Below, piece by piece: positions 42,233-49,991 of a stretch of 64,000 nt of DNA. The position numbers were made by a program, and so were the translations under genes. The notes under the pieces were generated by a model. It was not told where the DNA came from. It made no database searches and saw only the letters and a program-made list of their open reading frames with translations. This DNA is from Elusimicrobia bacterium RIFOXYA2_FULL_39_19 (lineage in GTDB: Bacteria; Elusimicrobiota; Endomicrobiia; CG1-02-37-114; XYA2-FULL-39-19): positions 17,574 to 81,573 of the forward strand of contig MGVC01000020.1 of the NCBI GenBank assembly GCA_001800285.1, in the 5' to 3' direction. Numbering within the stretch: the stretch's first letter is position 1; every line of letters starts with the position of its first letter.

Positions 42233-43716
42233 AAAAACTGATAATTATTTTATTGGCAATAGTATTCATAACCGGTAATAGTTTCTGTGCTTTTGATGAT
42301 ATGTACAGCACATCTATACGTGCCCAGGGTATGGGTGGTGCATTTTGTGGGTTATCAGATGATGCGCACAGTTGGCTTATTAACCCGGCAGGTTTGGGAA
42401 AAATAGAAAGCACGAATATCGGATTAAGCTACTCTCAGTTATATCCGGGCCTGGTAAATGATAATATTTCTCAAAATCTTGTTGGAGTTGCATATCCAAA
42501 GGATAATTATATTGTAGGATTAACTTATGCAAGCCTGTCATCCCAGAAATATACGGAGTTATTATATTCTATATCTGCAGCAAAACAGTTTTTTATAGAT
42601 GACTTATATTTTGGAATAAACGTAAAGTCTCTTGGCTGGACCGGTACAGAATTGAAATATTTTAACAATACAGGTGAAAGCCTGGCAAAAACAAATTTTG
42701 GTGTAGACCTTGGTGTTTTGTATGCGGTTTCAGAAGAACTTGACTGGGGAACAAACTTAATTAATTTGAATCAGCCTGATATCGGAAGCAAGATACAAGA
42801 AGAACTGCCCCTTAAAATAAGAACAGGTATATGTTATAAGTATTCAGAAGAATTAAATGTATTAATGGATGCTGAAATTGATAATAATCTTATTGTCGGA
42901 GGACCGCAGTTTTCTGCAGGTATTGAAAAGTGGTTTAAAGAAAAGCAATATGCTGTCCGCGGCGGTATGCAAAGTTCCCTTGAAGGCAATAGTATTTCTC
43001 TTGGCGCAAGTTACAGAAAAGATATGAACAAAGATTTGCTGGGTATTGAGATAGCTTATATACTTCCCATGGAAATGAAACAGAGTTCAATTATGCGTTT
43101 TTCACTTCTTTATTGGCCGGGAACAGTAAAGGCAGATAAAACAGAAGAAGTCAAAGAAGAACAAATAGAAATCCCTGCGGATGAGTTTGAAGAAGTAGAA
43201 GAAGATTTAGCTCCGGGAATAGAAGAGAAGAAGGAAGAAAAAGTTGAAACACCGGCAGTGATTGTCCCTGCATCGGGCAGTAAAAATATTGAAGAAACAA
43301 TTGAAATGATAAAATCCGGTAAAATTGCAGGTGTAAAATTTGATAAAAACGGTAAAAATATCACCGGTGGCACAGAAACATTAGATAAAATAGGTCAAAG
43401 TCTTGCAACAAACACAAAAATTAAAATTAAAATAGAGTCGCATACTCCCACGACGGGTGACCCTCTTGATAATATTGATATTTCTAATAATCAAGCCAAA
43501 AAAGTTAAAGATTATTTTATCGAGAAATATAAAATATCAGCGGATAGGATAGAATGCCTGGGATGGGGCGGCATGATGCCAATTTATGATGTAGAAGAAG
43601 AAATAGAAGAGAACGTAATTGATGAAGAAGGAATGGAAATTAAAAGAAAAGTTAAAAGGAAAATTCCGGAAAATATAGAAAAAAACAGGCGTATAGAGTT
43701 TAGTATTATTAAATAA
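42229..43716 (+). CDS. PorQ-like barrel fused to an OmpA-type domain
   Basis: A 495-residue fusion. Signal peptide to about 20; PorV/PorQ-like barrel (A-Q-G-M-G-G-A-F-C-G, N-P-A-G-L; about 22-295); acidic linker (about 300-355, Glu-rich); and a C-terminal OmpA/peptidoglycan-binding-like domain (about 360-495) with V-K-F-D-K-N-G and I-x-S-H-T and R-I-E-F at the end. An acidic/basic insertion (about 455-485) interrupts the OmpA domain. The fusion would tie a PorQ-type barrel to the cell wall. Coupled to the upstream gene by ATGA. Confidence 0.75.
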   Translation: MKKLIIILLAIVFITGNSFCAFDDMYSTSIRAQGMGGAFCGLSDDAHSWLINPAGLGKIESTNIGLSYSQLYPGLVNDNISQNLVGVAYPKDNYIVGLTYASLSSQKYTELLYSISAAKQFFIDDLYFGINVKSLGWTGTELKYFNNTGESLAKTNFGVDLGVLYAVSEELDWGTNLINLNQPDIGSKIQEELPLKIRTGICYKYSEELNVLMDAEIDNNLIVGGPQFSAGIEKWFKEKQYAVRGGMQSSLEGNSISLGASYRKDMNKDLLGIEIAYILPMEMKQSSIMRFSLLYWPGTVKADKTEEVKEEQIEIPADEFEEVEEDLAPGIEEKKEEKVETPAVIVPASGSKNIEETIEMIKSGKIAGVKFDKNGKNITGGTETLDKIGQSLATNTKIKIKIESHTPTTGDPLDNIDISNNQAKKVKDYFIEKYKISADRIECLGWGGMMPIYDVEEEIEENVIDEEGMEIKRKVKRKIPENIEKNRRIEFSIIK

Positions 43717-43758
43717 TGAGTACATTTATTAGAGTTATATCAAAAAGCGTGATTAAGC

Positions 43759-44349
43759 ATGATTTGCAAAATAAGAATATTAAAAATATCTTCAATATTA
43801 TTTTTATTACTCTGCTTTAATATTTCCATCCTTTGCGCAAAACCGCATCTTATAGTAAACCCGCTAAGAAATAATTCAGATTTCAAGGAAAAATGCTGGG
43901 ATATTTCCAGGGAATTTACTAAAGATCTAAAAAAAAGCCTTCTTAAAGAATTCTCATTAACAACTTCAACCGGTGAAATATTAAGTTCAATTATAGTTTA
44001 TGGCAATATAAAGGAATTTGATATTACTTCAAAGGAATACAGCGCTATGCCTTTGGTGGGCCAGCGTTTTTATGTTGCTAAAATTGTAGTAGAACTTTAT
44101 TTGTCTTCAGCAACGTCCTGCAGCGTTACTAAAATTATTTCAGAACAAGAAAAAACATACAATAAAATAACCGGTTTTTTTACTTTGCCGGAGGAAGAAG
44201 ACGAAATAAATACAAGAATGGCTGATTTTAGTAAAAGAGATAAGATAAAATGGGGTTCAGAAGAATTTAATAAGAGCATTCTTGGGAAAGCTCGTGATGA
44301 AGCAATAAGAGATTTGACAGAGAAAGTAGTGAAAAAACTGAAACAGTGA
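43759..44349 (+). CDS. Small exported protein of unknown function
   Basis: A 196-residue protein with a hydrophobic N-terminus (about residues 8-26) that resembles a signal peptide, followed by V-N-P-L-R-N-N-S and K-D-L-K-K-S-L-L. The N-terminal pattern recalls the N-terminal domain of CsgG/LpoB-type assembly proteins, but the match is weak and no lipobox is seen. It is the last gene of the surface operon, 42 bp after the PorQ-OmpA gene. Confidence 0.45.
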   Translation: MICKIRILKISSILFLLLCFNISILCAKPHLIVNPLRNNSDFKEKCWDISREFTKDLKKSLLKEFSLTTSTGEILSSIIVYGNIKEFDITSKEYSAMPLVGQRFYVAKIVVELYLSSATSCSVTKIISEQEKTYNKITGFFTLPEEEDEINTRMADFSKRDKIKWGSEEFNKSILGKARDEAIRDLTEKVVKKLKQ

Positions 44350-44371
44350 AGCACTATAGCAGCTGCTTCAT

Positions 44372-44392
44372 CTTCGGCAAAAACCGCCGAAG
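44372..44392. repeat. Small GC-rich hairpin
   Basis: CTTCGGC (44372-44378) and GCCGAAG (44386-44392), loop of 7 nt, in a stretch richer in GC than its neighbours. Confidence 0.5.
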
Positions 44393-44395
44393 CAC

Positions 44396-44466
44396 ATCCC
44401 CTGTCGCTAACCGCTTCTGCAATATTCGCGGCTATTTGCCGCATTGCATAAGCAGCTTTAGGGGAT
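44396..44466. repeat. Nested 71-bp palindrome
   Basis: Outer arms ATCCCCT (44396-44402) and AGGGGAT (44460-44466); inner GCTTCTGCAAT with ATTGCATAAGC, 10 of 11 paired; and a core GCGGC-TATTT-GCCGC. The element sits in the 236-bp gene-free stretch 44350-44585 and has higher GC than the flanking genes. Otherwise nothing is seen there. Confidence 0.6.
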
Positions 44467-44585
44467 ACCCTACAACGCATTCACGCCTAAGTTTACACTC
44501 GGGGCATTCTGCGAAAGCGGGTAAATAAAGATGCTTGGCTATGATGTTTGGCAGAATATTTTAAAAAGTTAGAGAGAGAATATTA

Positions 44586-45595
44586 ATGGATACTGTAAAA
44601 ATAGAAAATATTTCCAAGAAATATATTCCAGAAGTAGTAAAAATATGGAATGAGAGTTTTTCAGGTTTGTATATGGAACCAAAAATATCCAAACAGTCAT
44701 TAATTAAAAAAACATATGAATCGGTGCAGTTTGATGAAAGTGCAAGTTTTATTGCTTTTAATAATTCAAAAATGGTTGGTTTTGTCATTTCATTTGCTGA
44801 CAAACAATTTGAAAACGACAGCTACTGGCATATGGCAGTAAGCGGTTGGATAGGAGCTATGGCTGTCAGTGAGCCTTACAGAAAGCAACAAATAGGCGAA
44901 CAATTACTAAAATCTGCCGATGAAGTTCATAAAAGCAAAGGACGTCCGATTATTTTTACCGGCGGCGGTGAGGGTATAGATAGTTTCTTTCCGGGTATTG
45001 AAGACACAATGATAAATGCAAGTGATTTTTTTAAAAAAATGGTTATGGATTTGTGCGCAGAACATGTTTTGTTGAAGCAAATCTAAAAAATTATCAATGT
45101 CCCGTGGAACTTGTTAAAAAAATAAAAGAATTAGAATCAGAAGGTATTACTATAAGAAAAGCAAAAAATTCTGATAAAAATGCCTTCATCCAATATATGA
45201 AAGATGACCTTTGGCCGCAAGAGAGACAGAGCGGGTTTGCAAATAATTTTAATCAACAATGTAAAAATATGATAATTAGCGTACAAAAAAATAAAATAGC
45301 GGGTGCTTTAACCGGATATGAAGTGAATTCTAAAAAAATATCTAATTACGGCGGCGTAGGTGTTTTGGCTGATTATCGTAATTATGGAATAGGAAAACTT
45401 CTTCTTGCTAAAGCTATGGAAGAATGCAGCAAATTGGGTAGTACTAAAATGAAGCTTTGGACCCGTCCGCAGACTGCAGACAGGTTTTATAACAAACTCG
45501 GGTTTAGCGTGGCAAAAAATTATGATGTGTATGCCAAAGAAATACCCCAGGATTTTATAACCGAGAAATGGATTGCAAGAAACAGATTCCTTTGA
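44586..45595 (+). CDS. Tandem GNAT-type acetyltransferase split by a -1 frameshift
   Basis: Two GNAT-fold halves that read as one protein of about 336 residues. The first part (44586 to about 45037) has an acetyl-CoA-type segment (M-A-V-S-E-P-Y-R-K-Q-Q-I-G-E-Q-L); the second (from about 45038 to 45595) has G-V-L-A-D-Y-R-N-Y-G-I-G-K-L-L. The first frame stops at 45084-45086 and the second has no good ATG (GTG 45053). Joining at T7A7 (45026-45039) with one extra A restores S-D-F-F-K-K-N-G-Y-G-F-V. GNAT proteins acetylate amines or amino sugars using acetyl-CoA. It is a pseudogene, a sequencing error, or programmed slippage on A-AAA-AAA. Confidence 0.7.
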
Positions 45596-45629
45596 CTACA
45601 TCGATATAACTACAACTTTAAAAAAACCA

Positions 45630-45658
45630 TTGACAAAATACAGTTTTCGTACTATATA
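45630..45658 (+). promoter_or_regulatory. Sigma-70 promoter of the 45.9 kb sulfatase operon
   Basis: TTGACA (45630-45635), 17 bp, TATATA (45653-45658), preceded by AAAAAACCA. A CGAG/CTCG hairpin-like stretch with a T-run follows at about 45669-45706. The rest of the 266-bp gap 45596-45861 holds the operator and a long leader. Confidence 0.75.
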
Positions 45659-45713
45659 TGTATTAGAGAAGCGAGTAGGTAATTTGGGCGTTTTCTCGTT
45701 TTTTTTGCATAGT

Positions 45714-45731
45714 TGCGAAAACGTCTGCACA
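45714..45731. promoter_or_regulatory. LacI-type palindromic operator, site 5
   Basis: TGCGAAAACGTCTGCACA, nearly the same as site 2 (20153). It lies about 49 bp after the expected transcription start and 131 bp before the TTG start. Confidence 0.65.
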
Positions 45732-45861
45732 AGCTAAAATATGCATTATAATGGCTTGTTTCTGAAAATCAGCACTAAGACATAGTATTTAAACTAAGTA
45801 TTAGCATATAAAGTAATTCTGCACTTTCCGGAAAAAGGGCACTGATGCAGGGTAAGCTAAA

Positions 45862-47337
45862 TTGGGAAAGGTAAAAAGCTTAATATTTTCAATATTTATC
45901 CTTATACTTATAACCATTAACAATACTGATTCACAATCAAAAGAGACTAAAGCAATAATTAGAAATAAAAGCGAAGAGATTACAAAGGAAAAGGTAAAAA
46001 AAATGAGTGAATTAAAAAAGAAACCAAATATCATATGTTTTTTTACGGACCAGCAAAGGTGGGATACCATAGGTTGTTACGGCCAGAAGTTAAATGTTAC
46101 TCCTAACATTGACAAGATGGCGTCGGAGGGCGTTTTATTTAAAAAAGCCTTTACATGTCAACCAGTCTGTGGCCCTGCACGTGCATGTATACAGACAGGA
46201 AAATATGCCACAGAAAATACAGTGATAGATAACGGGCTTCCATTGCCTTTAAATGAAAAAACTATTGCTAACTGGTTATCAGAAACCGGTTATGAAGTTG
46301 GGTATATAGGTAAATGGCATCTTGCATCAAACGGAAAACAGCAAGACTACAGAACAAAAGCAATTCCTCCGGAAAGAAGAGGCGGATATAAGGATTATTG
46401 GTTAGCTGCGGATGTTCTTGAATTTACTTCACATGGTTATGATGGTTATTTGTTTGATGCTGACATGAATAAAGTTGATTTTGAAGGATACAGAGTTGAT
46501 TGTTTAACAGATTTTACTATTGATTATCTCAATACACGAAACGGTGAAAAACCTTTCTTTCTGTTTTTGTCATATCTTGAACCTCATCATCAGAATGACC
46601 GCAATAGATGTGAAGGGCCGGAAGGTAAGGCAAAAGAATTTGAAAATTATGAAGTTCCCGAAGATTTGAAAGATAAAGAAGGGAATTGGAAAGAAAACTA
46701 CCCTGATTATCTGGCTTGTTGCAACAGCCTGGACTATAATTTGGGTAGGATTAGAGAAGAACTAAAAAAGTTAAAAATAGATGATAACACTATAATTATA
46801 TATTTTGCCGATCACGGCTGTCATTTTGAAACTCTTAATGAAGGGTATAAACGTACCTGTCATGAATCTTCAATTCGTATTCCATTAATTATTTACGGTC
46901 CGGGCTTTAAAGGCGGGAAAGTTGTAGACGATATCGTAAGTTTAATAGATGTACCTCCTACGGTTCTTGCTTCGGGAGGTGTAGAAAAACCTGAAAGTAT
47001 GAAAGGGCGACCATTGCAGGAAATTGGCTCAGAAAAAGACCCGGCCTGGCCTAAAGAAGCGTTTATTCAAATAAGCGAGAGTCATGTTGGGCGCGCGCTG
47101 AGAACGCAGAAATGGAAATATTGTGTAACAGATCCCGATAAAGAAGGCTGGCGTGATGCAGGAAGCGACAGGTATTATGAAGATGGTTTATTTGATTTAG
47201 AAAAAGACCCTTTTGAAAAAAATAACCTTGTAAGAGTTCCTGAACTTTTAAATGTGCGTAAAGAACTTGCTGAAATATTAAAAAAACGTATGGTTCAAGC
47301 CGGAGAAAAATCACCTGAAATATTATCCGCAAAATAG
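45862..47337 (+). CDS. Sulfatase, Cys-type, with possible signal peptide
   Basis: A sulfatase of 491 residues from TTG 45862. The N-terminal 25 residues include a hydrophobic stretch (S-L-I-F-S-I-F-I-L-I-L-I-T-I) that could be a signal peptide, the only one among the sulfatases here. The active-site motif is C103-G-P-A-R; D-Q-Q-R-W and Y-F-A-D-H-G-C-H-F are the metal and sulfate ligand regions. The alternative start, ATG 46003 with AAGGAA upstream, would make a cytoplasmic form of 444 residues and starts just before the family core, so the start is not settled. A LacI-type operator and a sigma-70 promoter precede it; a second sulfatase follows 2 bp after. Confidence 0.88.
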   Translation: MGKVKSLIFSIFILILITINNTDSQSKETKAIIRNKSEEITKEKVKKMSELKKKPNIICFFTDQQRWDTIGCYGQKLNVTPNIDKMASEGVLFKKAFTCQPVCGPARACIQTGKYATENTVIDNGLPLPLNEKTIANWLSETGYEVGYIGKWHLASNGKQQDYRTKAIPPERRGGYKDYWLAADVLEFTSHGYDGYLFDADMNKVDFEGYRVDCLTDFTIDYLNTRNGEKPFFLFLSYLEPHHQNDRNRCEGPEGKAKEFENYEVPEDLKDKEGNWKENYPDYLACCNSLDYNLGRIREELKKLKIDDNTIIIYFADHGCHFETLNEGYKRTCHESSIRIPLIIYGPGFKGGKVVDDIVSLIDVPPTVLASGGVEKPESMKGRPLQEIGSEKDPAWPKEAFIQISESHVGRALRTQKWKYCVTDPDKEGWRDAGSDRYYEDGLFDLEKDPFEKNNLVRVPELLNVRKELAEILKKRMVQAGEKSPEILSAK

Positions 47338-47339
47338 AT

Positions 47340-48800
47340 ATGAAAAAGACAAAAAATCTTCCCAATATTTTGCTAATTCTTACCGATCAGCACCGGTATG
47401 ATTCTGTAGGTATAAACGGGAATAATATCTGTAAAACACCTAATTTGGATAATCTTGCAAGAGAAGGAGTTAGGTTTGAGCAGGCTTATACGCCCTGTGC
47501 GCTTTGCACGCCTGCAAGAGCCTCAATTTTTACCGGCAGGTATCCGCATAATCACGGCCTCTGGAATAATTGCGATATGTTTCAGTATGCAAAACCGGAA
47601 CTGCCTGATTCAGAGGTACTATTTAATCAAATACTCAAAAAAGATAAAAATTATAATTGCGGTTATGTTGGTAAATGGCATATAGGTACTAAAAGAGGCC
47701 CGTCTTTTTATGGTTTTGAGGGAACAGACTTTCCTGGATACGGTTACGCACCCAAACATAAAGATTATCAGGATTACCTAAAATCAAAAGGGTTAAAATC
47801 ACCTTATGAAGATAAAAATATTAAAAATAAATTGTTTGGCTTAGGCGGCAAATTCTTAATAGGCGGTACTATTCCCGGGCCGGCAGAAGCAACAGTTCCT
47901 TCTTATCTGGCACAAAGAAGTTCAGAGATGATTAAAAAATACAGCCGGGATTATAATAAAAAGAATAAACCATTTTTCATTACCTGCAGTTTCTGGGGGC
48001 CTCATGAACCCTATTTAGTTCCTGAGGAATTGATGAGTATTATTAATCCGGAAGATATTCCTGAATGGGGAAATTTCAGAGATAAATTTATCAATAAACC
48101 CGAAGCTCATAAAAAATTTGCTGCAGAATTCTGGAAACTTAATCTTGGTTGGAAAAAGTGGCGGAAGATAGTTGCTCTTTACTGGGCTCATGTATACCTG
48201 GTTGATATGCAGATTGGGCGTATCTTAAAAACTCTGGATGAATGCGGACTTAAAGAAAATACTCAGGTTGTTTTCACTACTGATCACGGAGATATGGTCG
48301 GTGCTCACGCAGGGATATTTGATAAAGGGCCGTTCATGTATGAAGAAACATACCGTATTCCTATGATAATGAGATGGCCGGGCAGGATTAAAGAAGGTCA
48401 GGTTTCTGATAAGCTTGTTTCGCTTTTAGATTTAGCCCCTACTTTTCTGGCAATAGCGGGCATAAAATCAAAAACTACAGAAAAAATGGACGGAAAAAAT
48501 CTTTTACCTTTAGTAACATCTAAAAAAACAAAATGGAGAGACAGCGTGGTTGCAGAAAGCCATGGTCATCATGCATTGCTTTCACAGCGCATGATACGTT
48601 GGAATAAATACAAATATGTTTTCAGCCCCTATACAACAGATGAATTATATGACCTTAAAAAAGATCCTTATGAACTTACGAATTTGGTGCAGAATAAAAA
48701 ATATAGAAACTTGATCCGTAATATGAAAAAGAAGCTTTCGTTATGGATGAATGAGACAAAAGACCCTATCAGAGCTAGTTCAAATATTTATTTAAGTTAA
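47340..48800 (+). CDS. Sulfatase, Cys-type, no signal peptide
   Basis: A 486-residue sulfatase starting directly with N-L-P-N-I-L-L-I-L-T-D-Q-H-R, so it is probably cytoplasmic. The active-site motif is C56-T-P-A-R, with T-D-H-G-D-M-V-G-A-H supplying the metal-ligand region. It follows the upstream sulfatase by 2 bp and is likely co-transcribed with it. The C-terminus keeps the E-L-Y-D-L-K-K-D-P-Y-E family hallmark. Its closest paralogue here is the 54446 gene. Confidence 0.93.
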   Translation: MKKTKNLPNILLILTDQHRYDSVGINGNNICKTPNLDNLAREGVRFEQAYTPCALCTPARASIFTGRYPHNHGLWNNCDMFQYAKPELPDSEVLFNQILKKDKNYNCGYVGKWHIGTKRGPSFYGFEGTDFPGYGYAPKHKDYQDYLKSKGLKSPYEDKNIKNKLFGLGGKFLIGGTIPGPAEATVPSYLAQRSSEMIKKYSRDYNKKNKPFFITCSFWGPHEPYLVPEELMSIINPEDIPEWGNFRDKFINKPEAHKKFAAEFWKLNLGWKKWRKIVALYWAHVYLVDMQIGRILKTLDECGLKENTQVVFTTDHGDMVGAHAGIFDKGPFMYEETYRIPMIMRWPGRIKEGQVSDKLVSLLDLAPTFLAIAGIKSKTTEKMDGKNLLPLVTSKKTKWRDSVVAESHGHHALLSQRMIRWNKYKYVFSPYTTDELYDLKKDPYELTNLVQNKKYRNLIRNMKKKLSLWMNETKDPIRASSNIYLS

Positions 48801-48820
48801 ATAATTATTTGTAATAATAC

Positions 48821-48849
48821 TTAAAATACTGTGTTTAATTTAGTATAAT
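48821..48849 (+). promoter_or_regulatory. Possible promoter for the UroD-like/ABC operon
   Basis: TTAAAA (48821-48826), 17 bp, TATAAT (48844-48849), 13 bp before the ATG at 48863. Spacing is good but the -35 is weak. Confidence 0.4.
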
Positions 48850-48862
48850 TTACGAAGGAAAA

Positions 48863-49927
48863 ATGGACTTACTAAAGTACAAATCTGATTTTAAAGAAGC
48901 TAAACAATACTGGAATGCTTTCTGGAACAAGGAAGTTATTGACCGGCCCTGTATATCAATTACAGCTCCCTTGGATGAGAAGTCAAAAAAATTAAGGCCG
49001 TATCAAAGAGCACGTTGTTCTGATACTGAATTTGATAAAGTACTAATAGATTTTGATGTCTGGGCAGAATCAACATATTTTGGTGCCGATGCAGTTCCTT
49101 TTTTCAGGTTTTCATTCGGGCCGGACCAATTCAGTAGTTTTTTAGGAGCTGAGCTAACAGTTGCAGAAGATAAACAAACCTCGTGGGTTAACCCATATGT
49201 TACTGATTGGAAAACAGTAAAACTACAGCTTAATGAAGACAATGAAAATTGGAAGAAAATGCTTTATTATATTAATAAAGCTTCTAAATTTGGTGAAGGT
49301 AAATTTATTACAGGAATGATAGACTTGCACAGCAATATGGATTGTTTAAGCGCTGTAAGGGACCCGGCTAATCTCTGTATGGATATACTTGATTGCCCTG
49401 AAGAACTGGATAAAGTTATGAAACAAGTCCGGTCCCAGTATGTTCCTATACATAAAGCTATACATGAAGCAGGAGCTATGGTAGACAGGGGATGTATAGG
49501 CTGGATTCCCTGTTATGCCGAAGGCAAATTCGCCGTCGTGCAGTGTGACTTTATGTGCATGATAAGCCCGGAGCATGCACGTCGTTTTGTTATGCCGGCG
49601 GTTGCCGAAGAAGCTGCCTATCTTGACTACTCAATCTTTCATTTAGACGGAGCAAATGCCTTGGTTCATCTTGATGATATTCTGGCAATACCTGATATAG
49701 ATGCTGTTCAATGGGTGCCGGGTGCCGGTAAACCGCCGTTAATAGAATGGATGGACATACTGAAAAAAATAATAAAAGCAAAAAAAGGAACACAGCTATA
49801 CTGTACTGTTGAAGAGGCAAAAATATTTCACAAAGAACTTGGCCCCCAAGGTGTTTTTTACGATATAGGTGCTACTTCAAAAAAAGAAGCGGATGATTTA
49901 ATTGCTTGGTTTAAAAAAAACACATAG
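48863..49927 (+). CDS. Uroporphyrinogen-decarboxylase-family protein (methyltransferase-like)
   Basis: A 354-residue TIM-barrel protein of the UroD superfamily, which also contains cobalamin-dependent methyltransferases (MtaA/CmuA/MtbA type). Pattern evidence: N-terminal helical stretch Y-W-N-A-F-W-N-K-E-V-I-D-R-P, and I-F-H-L-D-G-A-N-A and V-Q-W-V-P-G-A-G in barrel strands. It lacks typical heme-synthesis context and sits between sulfatases and an ABC importer, so handling of a methylated sugar is plausible but unproven. A second UroD-family gene, broken by two TGA codons, is at 25641. The ABC gene follows 64 bp later. Confidence 0.78.
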   Translation: MDLLKYKSDFKEAKQYWNAFWNKEVIDRPCISITAPLDEKSKKLRPYQRARCSDTEFDKVLIDFDVWAESTYFGADAVPFFRFSFGPDQFSSFLGAELTVAEDKQTSWVNPYVTDWKTVKLQLNEDNENWKKMLYYINKASKFGEGKFITGMIDLHSNMDCLSAVRDPANLCMDILDCPEELDKVMKQVRSQYVPIHKAIHEAGAMVDRGCIGWIPCYAEGKFAVVQCDFMCMISPEHARRFVMPAVAEEAAYLDYSIFHLDGANALVHLDDILAIPDIDAVQWVPGAGKPPLIEWMDILKKIIKAKKGTQLYCTVEEAKIFHKELGPQGVFYDIGATSKKEADDLIAWFKKNT

Positions 49928-49991
49928 ATTTTATCTATGTAATCAGTGTGTTGAATCTATATAATTGAATTTATGAACAATGGAGAGTATT

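Noticed and set aside
44396..44466. Integron attC site
   Set aside because: No convincing RYYYAAC/GTTRRRY core pair and no integrase or cassette array is seen nearby.
44097..44480. Reverse-strand open frame across the 44.1-44.5 kb region
   Set aside because: It overlaps the exported-protein gene antisense, has low-complexity composition, no ribosome site and no family pattern. The intergenic part is palindromic.
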